From Streptococcus oralis (GTDB taxonomy: Bacteria; Bacillota; Bacilli; Lactobacillales; Streptococcaceae): 64,000 nucleotides of DNA. This document shows, piece after piece, positions 35,983-44,894 of the stretch. Location: NCBI RefSeq assembly GCF_021497885.1, contig NZ_CP046523.1, forward strand, positions 601,501 through 665,500. Direction: 5' to 3'. Position 1 is the first letter of the stretch; every line of letters starts with the position of its first letter. Under the pieces are notes generated by a model that was not told where the DNA came from, ran no database searches, and saw only the letters and a list, made by a program, of their open reading frames with translations. The position numbers and the translations under genes were made by a program.

Positions 35983-38679
35983 ATGTCAAAAGAACAAAAA
36001 CGCCAAGCGTTTTATACTCAAAGTCCTGAAGAGGTCTTGAAGTCAGTTGAAGCAACTGAGCAAGGTCTTTCGTCAAGCGAAGCGCAGAAACGCCTAGCTG
36101 AATATGGACGTAATGAACTGGAAGAGGGTGAGAAAAAATCTCTCCTAGTCAAGTTTATCGAGCAATTTAAGGATTTGATGATTATTATTTTGGTGGCTGC
36201 AGCCATCTTGTCTGTCATAACTTCTGGTGGGGAAGATATCGCAGATGCCATCATTATCCTTGCCGTGGTTATCATCAATGCTGCCTTCGGTGTTTACCAA
36301 GAAGGAAAAGCAGAAGAAGCCATCGAAGCCCTCAAATCTATGTCCAGTCCAGCTGCTCGCGTTATTCGTGATGGACACATGGCAGAAATTGATTCCAAAG
36401 AATTGGTGCCAGGAGATATCGTTGCCCTTGAAGCAGGTGACGTAGTGCCAGCAGACCTACTTTTGCTAGAAGCTAATTCTCTTAAAATCGAAGAAGCAGC
36501 TTTGACAGGTGAGTCTGTTCCAGTTGAAAAAGACTTGACCGTAGAGCTCGCTGCCGATGCTGGTATTGGTGACCGTGTCAATATGGCCTTCCAAAACTCA
36601 AACGTGACTTATGGTCGTGGTCTTGGTGTTGTTGTCAATACAGGTATGTACACGGAAGTTGGTCATATCGCTGGCATGCTCCAAGATGCGGATGAGACGG
36701 ATACACCACTCAAACAAAACTTGAACAACCTTTCTAAGGTCTTGACGTACGCTATCTTGGTCATTGCCCTTGTTACTTTTGTAGTGGGTGTTTTCATTCA
36801 AGGTAAAGATCCACTTGGTGAGTTGATGACTTCTGTTGCGCTTGCTGTTGCAGCCATCCCAGAAGGGCTCCCTGCTATCGTAACCATCGTTCTTGCCCTT
36901 GGTACTCAAGTTTTGGCAAAACGAAACTCTATCGTTCGTAAGTTGCCAGCAGTAGAAACGCTTGGTTCAACAGAAATCATCGCTTCTGATAAGACTGGTA
37001 CGCTTACCATGAACAAGATGACAGTCGAGAAAGTCTTCTATGACGCAGTCCTACATGACTCTGCTGATGACATTGATCTTGGCTTGGACATGCCGCTTCT
37101 TCGTTCTGTTGTTTTGGCCAACGATACCAAGATTGATGCTGAAGGAAACCTGATCGGGGATCCAACGGAAACAGCCTTCATCCAGTATGCCTTGGACAAG
37201 GGCTATGATGTTAAAGGGTTCTTAGAGAAATATCCTCGTGTAGCTGAATTGCCGTTTGACTCAGATCGTAAACTCATGTCAACGGTTCATCCATTGCCAG
37301 ATGGTACATTCCTCGTGGCAGTTAAGGGAGCTCCAGATCAACTTTTGAAACGTTGTGTTGCTCGTGATAAGGCTGGAGATGTTGCTCCGATTGATGAGAA
37401 AGTCACTGAATTAATCCATACAAACAACTCTGAAATGGCTCACCAAGCCTTGCGTGTCCTTGCAGGTGCGTATAAGATTATTGATAGCATTCCAGAAAAT
37501 CTCACTTCTGAAGAGCTTGAAAACAACTTGATCTTTACTGGTTTGATTGGGATGATTGACCCTGAGCGTGCCGAAGCAGCAGAAGCTGTTCGTGTCGCTA
37601 AAGAAGCGGGAATCCGTCCGATCATGATTACGGGTGACCATCAAGACACAGCAGAAGCTATTGCCAAACGTTTGGGAATTATCGACGAAAATGACTCGGA
37701 AGACCATGTCTTGACTGGTGCTGAACTCAACGAACTTTCTGATGAAGAATTTGAAAAAGTAGTTGGTCAATATTCTGTTTATGCGCGTGTATCTCCAGAA
37801 CACAAGGTTCGTATCGTCAAAGCTTGGCAAAACCAAGGTAAGGTCGTTGCCATGACAGGTGACGGTGTTAATGACGCTCCAGCTCTGAAAACAGCCGATA
37901 TCGGTATCGGTATGGGAATCACTGGTACAGAGGTTTCTAAGGGTGCTTCTGATATGATTCTTGCGGATGATAACTTTGCGACTATCATCGTCGCAGTTGA
38001 AGAAGGACGTAAGGTCTTCTCAAACATTCAAAAGACCATCCAGTACCTGCTTTCTGCAAATACTGCTGAAGTATTAACCATCTTCCTATCAACCTTGTTT
38101 GGTTGGGATGTCCTACAGCCAGTTCATCTCTTGTGGATTAACTTGGTAACCGATACCTTCCCAGCTATCGCTCTCGGTGTTGAGCCAGCTGAGCCAGGTG
38201 TTATGACCCACAAACCACGTGGACGCAAATCAAGCTTCTTCTCAGGTGGAGTCATGAGTTCCATCATCTATCAAGGTGTACTCCAAGGGGCACTCGTCTT
38301 GACCGTTTATGGTCTTGCTCTTGCCTATCCAGTTCATGTGGGTGACAATCAAGCTATTCATGCTGATGCCCTCACCATGGCCTTTGCAACACTTGGTTTG
38401 ATTCAGCTCTTCCATGCCTACAACGTCAAGTCTGTTTACCAATCTATCTTGACAGTCGGACCATTCAAGTCTAAGACTTTCAACTGGTCTATCTTGGTAT
38501 CTTTCATCCTCTTGATGGCAACAATCGTCGTAGAGCCGCTTGAAGGTATCTTCCACGTAACCAAACTGAACTTGTCACAATGGGGAATTGTCATGGCTGG
38601 AAGCTTCTCAATGATACTCATTGTCGAAATCGTCAAGTTTGTTCAACGCAAGCTTGGTTTTGATAAGAACGCGATTTAA
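35983..38679 (+). CDS. mgtA: P-type Mn2+/Ca2+-exporting ATPase (MgtA/CaxP)
   Basis: 898-residue P2-type pump. Start ATG 35983 is behind AAGGAGGAG; an upstream in-frame ATG at 35905 lies in the riboswitch terminator loop and cannot be the start. Motifs: TGES (175-178), PEGLP (293-297) in helix 4 typical of Ca2+ pumps, phosphorylation DKTGT (Asp336), GDGVNDAPALK hinge and a cation_ATPase_C helix bundle. In pneumococcus the orthologue exports calcium and manganese and is required at high Mn2+. Controlled by the upstream riboswitch; monocistronic, with a hairpin after the stop. Confidence 0.95.
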   Translation: MSKEQKRQAFYTQSPEEVLKSVEATEQGLSSSEAQKRLAEYGRNELEEGEKKSLLVKFIEQFKDLMIIILVAAAILSVITSGGEDIADAIIILAVVIINAAFGVYQEGKAEEAIEALKSMSSPAARVIRDGHMAEIDSKELVPGDIVALEAGDVVPADLLLLEANSLKIEEAALTGESVPVEKDLTVELAADAGIGDRVNMAFQNSNVTYGRGLGVVVNTGMYTEVGHIAGMLQDADETDTPLKQNLNNLSKVLTYAILVIALVTFVVGVFIQGKDPLGELMTSVALAVAAIPEGLPAIVTIVLALGTQVLAKRNSIVRKLPAVETLGSTEIIASDKTGTLTMNKMTVEKVFYDAVLHDSADDIDLGLDMPLLRSVVLANDTKIDAEGNLIGDPTETAFIQYALDKGYDVKGFLEKYPRVAELPFDSDRKLMSTVHPLPDGTFLVAVKGAPDQLLKRCVARDKAGDVAPIDEKVTELIHTNNSEMAHQALRVLAGAYKIIDSIPENLTSEELENNLIFTGLIGMIDPERAEAAEAVRVAKEAGIRPIMITGDHQDTAEAIAKRLGIIDENDSEDHVLTGAELNELSDEEFEKVVGQYSVYARVSPEHKVRIVKAWQNQGKVVAMTGDGVNDAPALKTADIGIGMGITGTEVSKGASDMILADDNFATIIVAVEEGRKVFSNIQKTIQYLLSANTAEVLTIFLSTLFGWDVLQPVHLLWINLVTDTFPAIALGVEPAEPGVMTHKPRGRKSSFFSGGVMSSIIYQGVLQGALVLTVYGLALAYPVHVGDNQAIHADALTMAFATLGLIQLFHAYNVKSVYQSILTVGPFKSKTFNWSILVSFILLMATIVVEPLEGIFHVTKLNLSQWGIVMAGSFSMILIVEIVKFVQRKLGFDKNAI

Positions 38680-38684
38680 AAAGA

Positions 38685-38709
38685 AAGTCATCTTCGGATG
38701 GCTTTTTTT
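38685..38709 (+). terminator. mgtA terminator
   Basis: AAGTCATC, TTCG loop, GATGGCTT (one G-U pair) and a run of seven T. Confidence 0.85.
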
Positions 38710-38783
38710 GCATTTGAGGAGAATAGTTAGGAGTTATCCGCTTTTGTGCTATAATAAAGTAAAATGGCAAGGAGCGTAAGAGA

Positions 38784-39194
38784 ATGGAAAAGAAAATTGT
38801 CCGAGATGTCTTATTTTTGTCGCAGGTCTCGAAACCTGCAAGGCAGGAAGACCTTTATCTAGCTAGAGATTTACAGGATACCATGCTGGCCAATCGCGAG
38901 ACCTGTGTCGGTCTAGCGGCTAATATGATTGGCGTGCAGAAGCGCGTGATTATCTTTAATCTTGGCTTGGTTCCCATAGTCATGTTTAATCCCGTTCTCC
39001 TTTCCTATAAAGAACCTTACGAGACAGAGGAAGGGTGTTTGTCCTTGACTGGGGTGCGACCAACAACTCGTTATGAAACGATTACGGTTTCCTATCGTGA
39101 TAGCAAGTGGCAGGAACAGACCATTACGCTGACGGGTTTTCCAGCTCAGATCTGCCAACATGAACTGGATCATTTGGAAGGACGGATCATTTAG
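38784..39194 (+). CDS. Short peptide deformylase-like protein
   Basis: 136-residue member of the deformylase family. Two of three hallmark motifs are intact: EGCLS (83-87, metal-binding Cys85) and HELDH (126-130). The first motif reads VGLAANM (42-48), with Met48 where active enzymes have the Gln that stabilises the transition state, and the protein ends just after the HELDH helix. Pneumococci also carry a second, short deformylase homologue that is dispensable. It may deformylate poorly or act on other substrates. Promoter: extended TGC-TATAAT at 38747-38755. Confidence 0.9.
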   Translation: MEKKIVRDVLFLSQVSKPARQEDLYLARDLQDTMLANRETCVGLAANMIGVQKRVIIFNLGLVPIVMFNPVLLSYKEPYETEEGCLSLTGVRPTTRYETITVSYRDSKWQEQTITLTGFPAQICQHELDHLEGRII

Positions 39195-39205
39195 GAGGAA
39201 TTCAG

Positions 39206-40801
39206 ATGAAACGTATAATTTTTGAACTTGTTTTTATCGCAACGACATGGTATATCTTTTTACCACCCTTCAATCTGACTAGTTGGGAATTCATCTTCTT
39301 TCTCTGTGGGCATCTGGTGGTGATGGGAATTTTGTTTAGTTTCCGCAAGGATACCAATCTCCTCAAGACAGTTCACCTACGTCATGGCAAGGCTGCCAAA
39401 GATCTCAATCTAGAAGGATTCCTTTTTACCAAACTTAGTAGAGGATTGTTTCTGACTGCAGCTATCATCTTTGTCCTTGCTGGTCTGGTAAGTCTAGTAA
39501 CCTCTAGCTTTTTCCAAGCAAAAAATTATGCTAATGTAGTGTCTATCACAGAAAAAGACTTTAAAGATTTTCCTAAGAGTGATACCAGTAAGGTTCCAAT
39601 CCTAGATCGGAGCACTGCAGAAAAGATTGGAGACCGTTATCTAGGCTCTCTGACGGATAAGGTCTCCCAGTACGTAGCAGCAGATACTTATACTCAGCTG
39701 ACGGTTGATGGCAAACCCTATCGGGTGACACCTTTGGAGTATGCCGACCCGATCAAATGGTTTAATAATCAGTCCAAGGGAATTGGCGAGTATATCAAGG
39801 TTGATATGGTGACAGGAAATGCGGAATTGGTGGATTTAAAAACGCCAATGAAGTATTCAGACTCTGAGTATTTTAACCGCGATGTCAAACGCCATCTTCG
39901 GATTAAGTACCCAACCAAGATTTTTAAAACCCCATCCTTTGAGGTGGATGATGAAGGCAATCCCTTCTATGTAGCAACCGTTTATCAAAAACAGTTTGGT
40001 CTAGGAGTCCCTCGCCCTTCGTCTGTTATTATCTTAGACGCCACCAATGGAGAAACCAAGGAATACAGCTTGGATGAAGTCCCAGAATGGGTGGATCGTG
40101 TCTATCCAGCAGAAGAAACCATCGAACAAATCAACTACAACGGCAAGTATAAAGATGGCTTCTGGAATGCCTTGATTTCTAAGAAAAATGTTACCCAAAC
40201 GACGGAGGGCTATAACTATCTTTCTATCGGAAATGACATTTATCTCTACACAGGGGTGACTTCAGCCAATGCTGACGAAAGCAATCTAGGATTTATCCTT
40301 GAAAATATGCGTACTGGTGAAATCACCAAGTACAACCTAGCTTCAGCAACTGAAGAATCTGCCCGTGCTTCCGCTGAAGGAGCCGTTCAGGAGAAGGCCT
40401 ACAAGGCTACCTTCCCTATCCTTGTTAATCTCAATGACAAGCCTCTTTATATCATGGGCTTGAAAGACAACGCAGGCTTGGTCAAGGAGTATGCTTTGGT
40501 AGACGCAGTGGAGTACCAAAACGTCATCGTAGCAGCTACAGTAGATGAACTCCTCAGCAAATATGCCAATAAAAACGACCTAGAGCTGGATAATGAAACG
40601 GTAGAAAACATCAAGGGAGTGGTTTCAGACCTTAAATCAGCTGTTATCAAGGGGGATACCGTCTACTTCTTTAAAGTTGATGGCAAGATTTATAAGGTCA
40701 AGGCTTCCGTGTCAGACGACCTCCCTTACCTCGAAAATGGCCAATCCTTCGAAGGTCTAGTTGGAAAAGATAACTATCTCAAGACCTTTAAAGTCAAGTA
40801 A
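39206..40801 (+). CDS. Membrane-anchored protein of unknown function, 531 residues
   Basis: No family recognised. Three N-terminal hydrophobic segments (about 5-20, 28-46, 78-101) precede a large extracytoplasmic region (about 105-531) that is rich in Lys, Asp and Tyr and has several repeated-looking beta segments such as YRVTPLEYADP and GEITKYNLASA, reminiscent of PepSY-like or beta-propeller wall proteins. AGGAGGAATTCAG before the ATG. It starts 11 nt after the deformylase-like gene, so it is probably cotranscribed. A homologue of unknown function sits at this place in pneumococcal genomes, as far as I recall. Confidence 0.75.
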   Translation: MKRIIFELVFIATTWYIFLPPFNLTSWEFIFFLCGHLVVMGILFSFRKDTNLLKTVHLRHGKAAKDLNLEGFLFTKLSRGLFLTAAIIFVLAGLVSLVTSSFFQAKNYANVVSITEKDFKDFPKSDTSKVPILDRSTAEKIGDRYLGSLTDKVSQYVAADTYTQLTVDGKPYRVTPLEYADPIKWFNNQSKGIGEYIKVDMVTGNAELVDLKTPMKYSDSEYFNRDVKRHLRIKYPTKIFKTPSFEVDDEGNPFYVATVYQKQFGLGVPRPSSVIILDATNGETKEYSLDEVPEWVDRVYPAEETIEQINYNGKYKDGFWNALISKKNVTQTTEGYNYLSIGNDIYLYTGVTSANADESNLGFILENMRTGEITKYNLASATEESARASAEGAVQEKAYKATFPILVNLNDKPLYIMGLKDNAGLVKEYALVDAVEYQNVIVAATVDELLSKYANKNDLELDNETVENIKGVVSDLKSAVIKGDTVYFFKVDGKIYKVKASVSDDLPYLENGQSFEGLVGKDNYLKTFKVK

Positions 40802-40804
40802 AAG

Positions 40805-40830
40805 AAACTTCGGTATGAACCGAGGTTTTT
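40805..40830 (+). terminator. Terminator after the 531-residue protein gene
   Basis: AAACTTCGGT, ATGA loop, ACCGAGGTTT and T run. Confidence 0.82.
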
Positions 40831-40842
40831 AAGATGAAATTC

Positions 40843-40871
40843 TTGGTTGTGGTTAAAAAATATGCTACACT
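40843..40871 (+). promoter_or_regulatory. yaaA promoter, leaderless spacing
   Basis: TTGGTT (40843-40848), 17 bp, extended TGC-TACACT (40866-40871), then 6 nt to the ATG. Confidence 0.6.
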
Positions 40872-40877
40872 AACAAT

Positions 40878-41606
40878 ATGAAAATTTTAATCCCAACAGC
40901 AAAAGAAATGAACACAGACCTTCCTTGTATCGAAGCGCTCCCTTTGAGGGAAGAAAGTCAGGCAGTCCTTAACTCACTGGCGCATTACTCAGCTAGTGAA
41001 TTAGAGACTTTTTATAAAGTATCTGCTGAGAAAGCAGAAGAAGAGTACGCTCATATTCAAGCTCTAAAAGATCACAGGGCTAAAAACTATCCAGCCTTGA
41101 AACTCTTTGATGGTCTCATGTATCGTCACATCAAACGAGATGAGTTAACCGAGGCTGAACAAACCTATCTTGAAGATCATGTCCTGATTACCTCGGCTTT
41201 ATACGGTGTTGTCCCCGCCTTGTCGCCCATGGCTCCTCATCGTTTGGACTTCTTGATGAAGTTAAAAGTTGCTGGTAAGACTTTAAAGAGTCATTGGAAG
41301 CCAGCCTACGATGAGGCACTACAGGATGAGGATTTGATATTTTCACTCCTATCATCAGAGTTTGAAACCGTATTTTCGAAGGAAATCAGAGAAAAGATGG
41401 TGACCTTCAAATTTATGGAGGACAAGGCAGGTCAGCTGAAGATTCACTCAACCATTTCAAAAAAAGCCCGTGGCGCCTTTTTGACCACCTTGATAGAAGG
41501 GCAAGTTCAAACTGTTGAACAAGCTCGCCAGCTCAGTTTTGCAGGTTTTGACTACCAACCTGATTTATCCAGTGACTTAGAACTCGTCTTTATGAAACAA
41601 GCATAA
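40878..41606 (+). CDS. yaaA: Peroxide stress protein YaaA family (UPF0246)
   Basis: 242-residue cytoplasmic protein. In E. coli YaaA limits free intracellular iron during hydrogen peroxide stress and binds DNA; mitis-group streptococci make large amounts of peroxide, which gives the role some point. Family blocks: N-terminal ILIPTAKEMN, LYGVVPALSPMAPHRLDF and C-terminal EGQVQT region. The ATG is 6 nt from the -10 box with no ribosome site, so the mRNA is probably leaderless. A bidirectional hairpin follows. Confidence 0.9.
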   Translation: MKILIPTAKEMNTDLPCIEALPLREESQAVLNSLAHYSASELETFYKVSAEKAEEEYAHIQALKDHRAKNYPALKLFDGLMYRHIKRDELTEAEQTYLEDHVLITSALYGVVPALSPMAPHRLDFLMKLKVAGKTLKSHWKPAYDEALQDEDLIFSLLSSEFETVFSKEIREKMVTFKFMEDKAGQLKIHSTISKKARGAFLTTLIEGQVQTVEQARQLSFAGFDYQPDLSSDLELVFMKQA

Positions 41607-41636
41607 AACCAGCTCATTCGAGCTGGTTTTTGTTTG
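41606..41636. terminator. Bidirectional terminator between yaaA and the FMN reductase gene
   Basis: AAACCAGCTC, ATTC loop, GAGCTGGTTT, T run on the plus side; the genes converge here. Confidence 0.92.
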
Positions 41637-41637
41637 A

Positions 41638-42186
41638 TTAGTTGATGGCTGCAAGAAGGTCGTCAGCTTGTTTTGCAAGTGATGAAGCAGTTGTTTCTTG
41701 TAACACCAATTTTCCGTCTGCCCAAGCAGAGTCATTGACACGAGCAGCTGTAAAGTCACCAACGACTTGTGTACGGATAAATGGCAAGAGGTCTTTGTAA
41801 ATAGCAAAGAGTTGTTCGTGACCTGCATTGGCTACAGATGAGACAGTAACAAACTTGTCTTGGAGGGCAGAAGCACCACGTGTATCAGACAAGTCAAGGG
41901 CGCGCGAGAGCCAGTCAAGCAAGTTTTTCACTGTTCCAGGGATAGAGAAGTTGTAGACTGGAGAGAAGATCCAGATCGCATCCGCAGCAAGGACTGCTTC
42001 ACGAGCAGCAGCTACAGCTGGATGAGTTGGAACTTCCAAATCTTGGCTGAAGAGAGGAACAGCTGAGTAATCAAGATAGCTAACTTCCGCTTTTCCAGCA
42101 AGTGCTTTTTCAGCTTCGAGGGCCATTTGGTGGTTGAAAGAACCTTGGCGTAGTGAACCGACGATAAATAATACTTTTTTAGACAT
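41638..42186 (-). CDS. NAD(P)H-dependent FMN reductase family protein
   Basis: 182-residue flavodoxin-fold oxidoreductase of the NADPH_dep_FMN_red family (azoreductase/quinone reductase type). FMN-binding GSLRQGSFN near the N-terminus and FSPVYNFSIPG in the middle fit the family. AAAGGAGACAAATC before the ATG. It is directly downstream of a MarR-type regulator on the same strand, the usual layout for a quinone- or oxidant-inducible reductase. Confidence 0.9.
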   Translation of the reverse strand: MSKKVLFIVGSLRQGSFNHQMALEAEKALAGKAEVSYLDYSAVPLFSQDLEVPTHPAVAAAREAVLAADAIWIFSPVYNFSIPGTVKNLLDWLSRALDLSDTRGASALQDKFVTVSSVANAGHEQLFAIYKDLLPFIRTQVVGDFTAARVNDSAWADGKLVLQETTASSLAKQADDLLAAIN

Positions 42187-42239
42187 GATTTGTCTCCTTT
42201 AGTTTAAAATTCAAAGAGCGAACTCTTTTGTCACCATCT

Positions 42240-42278
42240 ATGTTACAACAAATGATACTAATTAGCAATAATTTTGCT
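42240..42278 (-). promoter_or_regulatory. Candidate promoter and MarR operator for the FMN reductase gene
   Basis: Minus strand TTGCTA (42263-42268), 17 bp, TAACAT (42240-42245). An inverted repeat AGCAA-N5-TTGCT (42264-42278) covers the -35 and reaches the end of the regulator gene; such a site would suit a MarR dimer. Unproven. Confidence 0.4.
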
Positions 42279-42724
42279 CACAAATTTTTAAATTTTTTTA
42301 AAATCCGGATTAAGTCTTCCTTTTCGCCATCTTCCAAGATGCTGAGTGCTTCTAAGATAGAATCGATATGGTCAGGAAGAACCTCTTCGATTTTTCTGCG
42401 TCCTGCAGGTGTTAATTTTAGGAAAAAGGATCGACGATCTTTCGGGTCACAAGTTCTAGAAATCCATCCATCTCGAACCATATTTCGAATGACAACAGTC
42501 ATGTTTCCAGAAGTGGCCAACATTTTTTCAATCAAATCCTGAATGCGTAGTTCCCCCTTGCTATAGAGGGTTTCCAAAACTGAAAATTGAGTGGGTGTTA
42601 GCCTATGTTCTTTAGCGGCCTTGGCTTCATATGGTTTAAAGGTTCGTATGGCTTTATTGAGGACGATAGCTGTTTTTAAGTCTAGTTGATTATCGGAAAT
42701 TTTCTTTTTCAAATATTGTTTCAT
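42278..42724 (-). CDS. MarR family transcriptional regulator
   Basis: 148-residue winged-helix regulator. Helix-turn-helix around residues 55-80 (TPTQFSVLETLYSKGELRIQ ... ML segment) and a wing with DPKDRR, the standard MarR arrangement. It probably represses the flavin reductase that follows, responding to quinones, phenols or oxidants. Start at 42724; -10 box is 6 nt upstream and no ribosome site is seen. Confidence 0.92.
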   Translation of the reverse strand: MKQYLKKKISDNQLDLKTAIVLNKAIRTFKPYEAKAAKEHRLTPTQFSVLETLYSKGELRIQDLIEKMLATSGNMTVVIRNMVRDGWISRTCDPKDRRSFFLKLTPAGRRKIEEVLPDHIDSILEALSILEDGEKEDLIRILKKFKNL

Positions 42725-42730
42725 AAGGTT

Positions 42731-42759
42731 ATTTTATCAATAATGAGAGAGAAAAACAA
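42731..42759 (-). promoter_or_regulatory. MarR gene promoter, leaderless spacing
   Basis: Minus strand TTGTTT (42754-42759), 17 bp, TAAAAT (42731-42736), then 6 nt to the ATG. Confidence 0.55.
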
Positions 42760-42842
42760 GAACTTATATTTTATAGGAAAAGATTCTTAGAATGTTTCTA
42801 TCTTCACTTGTAATAAAAGAGGAGAGATGGTAAAATAGACGA

Positions 42843-43319
42843 GTGAAACTAAGACAGAAAAAAGCAAAAAACAAGCTACTTTTACAGTATGGAATCGGCA
42901 TTGCTCTGGTAGTACTAGTCATGACCACTTCCTTCCTTTATCTGATATCACTCAGCATGAAACCCTATCAAGATGCTAGAGTTGAGGGAGAAAAACTAGC
43001 CAAGCAGTATGCAGAATTGGAACAGGCAGACCAGGTTGATTTTTATAATGGGCTAGAAGGCTATTACAGCGTTCTGGGGCATAATAAAAAGCAAGAGGCC
43101 ATTGCCGTACTGATTGAAAAGAATGAACATAAGATTTATGTTTATCAGCTAGATAAGGGGATTTCTCAAGACAAGGCAGCGACGATTTCGAGGGAAAAAG
43201 GAGCTAGCGACATTGACAAAACCACCTTTGGTCGTTATCAGGATAAGCCGATTTGGGAAGTTAAGTCAGGAAACCAGTACTATCTGGTTGACTTTGAAAC
43301 AGGAGCAGTGATCCAATAA
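42843..43319 (+). CDS. TseB/YpmB-like cell wall elongation regulator
   Basis: 158 residues: basic N-terminus, one membrane helix (about 15-36) and an extracytoplasmic PepSY-like domain. In Bacillus YpmB (TseB) affects the transpeptidase PBP2A during cell elongation, and ypmB sits directly before aspB and asnS, as here. The start is a GTG at 42843; the nearest purine-rich site is rather far, so the start is uncertain by a few codons. It precedes aspB by 9 nt. Confidence 0.82.
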   Translation: MKLRQKKAKNKLLLQYGIGIALVVLVMTTSFLYLISLSMKPYQDARVEGEKLAKQYAELEQADQVDFYNGLEGYYSVLGHNKKQEAIAVLIEKNEHKIYVYQLDKGISQDKAATISREKGASDIDKTTFGRYQDKPIWEVKSGNQYYLVDFETGAVIQ

Positions 43320-43328
43320 GGAGGGCAT

Positions 43329-44510
43329 ATGAAACTATCCAAACGTGTACTAGAAATGGAAGAAAGCGTCACTCTAGCTAGTGATGCAAGAGCCAAAGCA
43401 TTAAAAGCTCAAGGAAAGGATGTTCTTTTCTTAACCTTGGGTCAGCCTGATTTTCATACTCCTGAAAACATTCAGGATGCAGCGATAGAAGCGATTCGAG
43501 ATGGACGAGCTTCCTTTTATACAGTTGCTTCAGGCCTACCAGAGTTAAAAGCGGCTGTTAATACCTATTTTGAACGCTATTATGGGTATTCTGTAGCAGC
43601 TAATGAGGTTACCTTTGCCACTGGTGCTAAGTTCTCTCTCTACACCTTCTTTATGGCTGTGGTCAATCCAGGTGATGAGGTCATTATTCCTACACCATAC
43701 TGGGTCAGCTATGGGGACCAGGTCAAAATGGCAGAAGGAGTGCCAGTCTTTGTCCAGGCAAAGGAAGACAATCACTTTAAAGTAACAGTAGAGCAGCTAG
43801 AAGTGGCTCGGACAGATAAGACCAAGGTCTTGGTTCTCAATTCGCCATCCAATCCGACCGGTATGATCTACTCTCGTGAGGAACTCTTGGCTATCGGAAA
43901 TTGGGCTGTTGAACATGATGTCCTTATCCTAGCAGATGATATTTATGGTCGTTTGGTTTATAACGGGAACGAATTTGTTCCAATCTCTAGTCTGTCAGAA
44001 GCTATTCGCAAGCAAACCATAGTGATTAACGGTGTATCTAAGGCCTATGCCATGACTGGTTGGCGGGTAGGTTATGCTGTGGGAAATCCTGAGATTATCG
44101 CTGCTATGAGCAAACTAACAGGACAAACAACCTCCAACCTGACTGCTGTATCGCAATATGCTACCATTGAAGCCCTAACTGGACCGCAAGATTCTGTCGA
44201 AACCATGCGCCAAGCATTTGAGGAACGGTTGAACACTATTTATCCTCTCTTGTGCCAAGTACCAGGATTTGAAGTTGTCAAGCCCCAAGGAGCCTTCTAT
44301 CTTTTCCCAAATGTTAAAAAAGCGATGGAGATGAAGGGTTATACCGATGTGACGGACTTTACAACAGCTATCCTTGAAAAAGTTGGTCTTGCCTTGATTA
44401 CAGGAGCTGGATTTGGAGCACCAGAAAATGTTCGTCTCAGCTATGCCACAGACTTGGATACCTTGAAAGAAGCTATTCGCCGTTTGCATCAGTTTATGGA
44501 GGAATTATAA
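43329..44510 (+). CDS. aspB: PLP-dependent aspartate aminotransferase
   Basis: 393-residue fold-type I aminotransferase, class Ib. Interconverts aspartate and oxaloacetate with glutamate/2-oxoglutarate. Substrate and cofactor blocks: NSPSNPTG, ADDIYGRL, and the PLP lysine in VSKAYAMTGWRVGY. Ribosome site AAGGAGGGCAT. Its stop overlaps the VOC gene by one base (TAATG). Could accept aromatic keto acids as well. Confidence 0.93.
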   Translation: MKLSKRVLEMEESVTLASDARAKALKAQGKDVLFLTLGQPDFHTPENIQDAAIEAIRDGRASFYTVASGLPELKAAVNTYFERYYGYSVAANEVTFATGAKFSLYTFFMAVVNPGDEVIIPTPYWVSYGDQVKMAEGVPVFVQAKEDNHFKVTVEQLEVARTDKTKVLVLNSPSNPTGMIYSREELLAIGNWAVEHDVLILADDIYGRLVYNGNEFVPISSLSEAIRKQTIVINGVSKAYAMTGWRVGYAVGNPEIIAAMSKLTGQTTSNLTAVSQYATIEALTGPQDSVETMRQAFEERLNTIYPLLCQVPGFEVVKPQGAFYLFPNVKKAMEMKGYTDVTDFTTAILEKVGLALITGAGFGAPENVRLSYATDLDTLKEAIRRLHQFMEEL

Positions 44511-44881
44511 TGATAGATCATTTTACCCTTAAGGTAAAGAATTTAGAAGTTTCTAAAGCTTTCTATCAAGCTACTTTAGCTACTTTAAATTATCACCTTC
44601 AATTTGATACGGGGCAGGTCGTTAGTTTCACAGAACCGCGAGATGTGGATCCAGGTGGTGATTTTTGGCTAAATGTTGGTCAACAAGAGCCGATGCATTT
44701 TGCCTTTAGTGCTCGAACTTGTCAAGAAGTAGATGCTTTCTATCATGTAGCTTTGGCTGCTGGAGGAAAGGATAATGGTGCACCTGGCGAACGTAAAAAT
44801 TACCATGTGGGATACTATGCTGCGTTTATTATTGACCCAGATGGAAATAACATAGAGGCAGTTTGCCATAAAGAAGAATAG
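44510..44881 (+). CDS. VOC-superfamily (glyoxalase/bleomycin resistance-like) protein
   Basis: 123 residues with the paired beta-alpha-beta-beta-beta modules of the vicinal-oxygen-chelate fold. Conserved first-strand His (DHFTLKVKN), later FAFSAR and the C-terminal [11 protein letters not shown] with Glu as the likely metal ligand. Reaction unknown. Translationally coupled to aspB and followed 13 nt later by asnS. Confidence 0.88.
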   Translation: MIDHFTLKVKNLEVSKAFYQATLATLNYHLQFDTGQVVSFTEPRDVDPGGDFWLNVGQQEPMHFAFSARTCQEVDAFYHVALAAGGKDNGAPGERKNYHVGYYAAFIIDPDGNNIEAVCHKEE

Positions 44882-44894
44882 AAAAGGAAAAATA

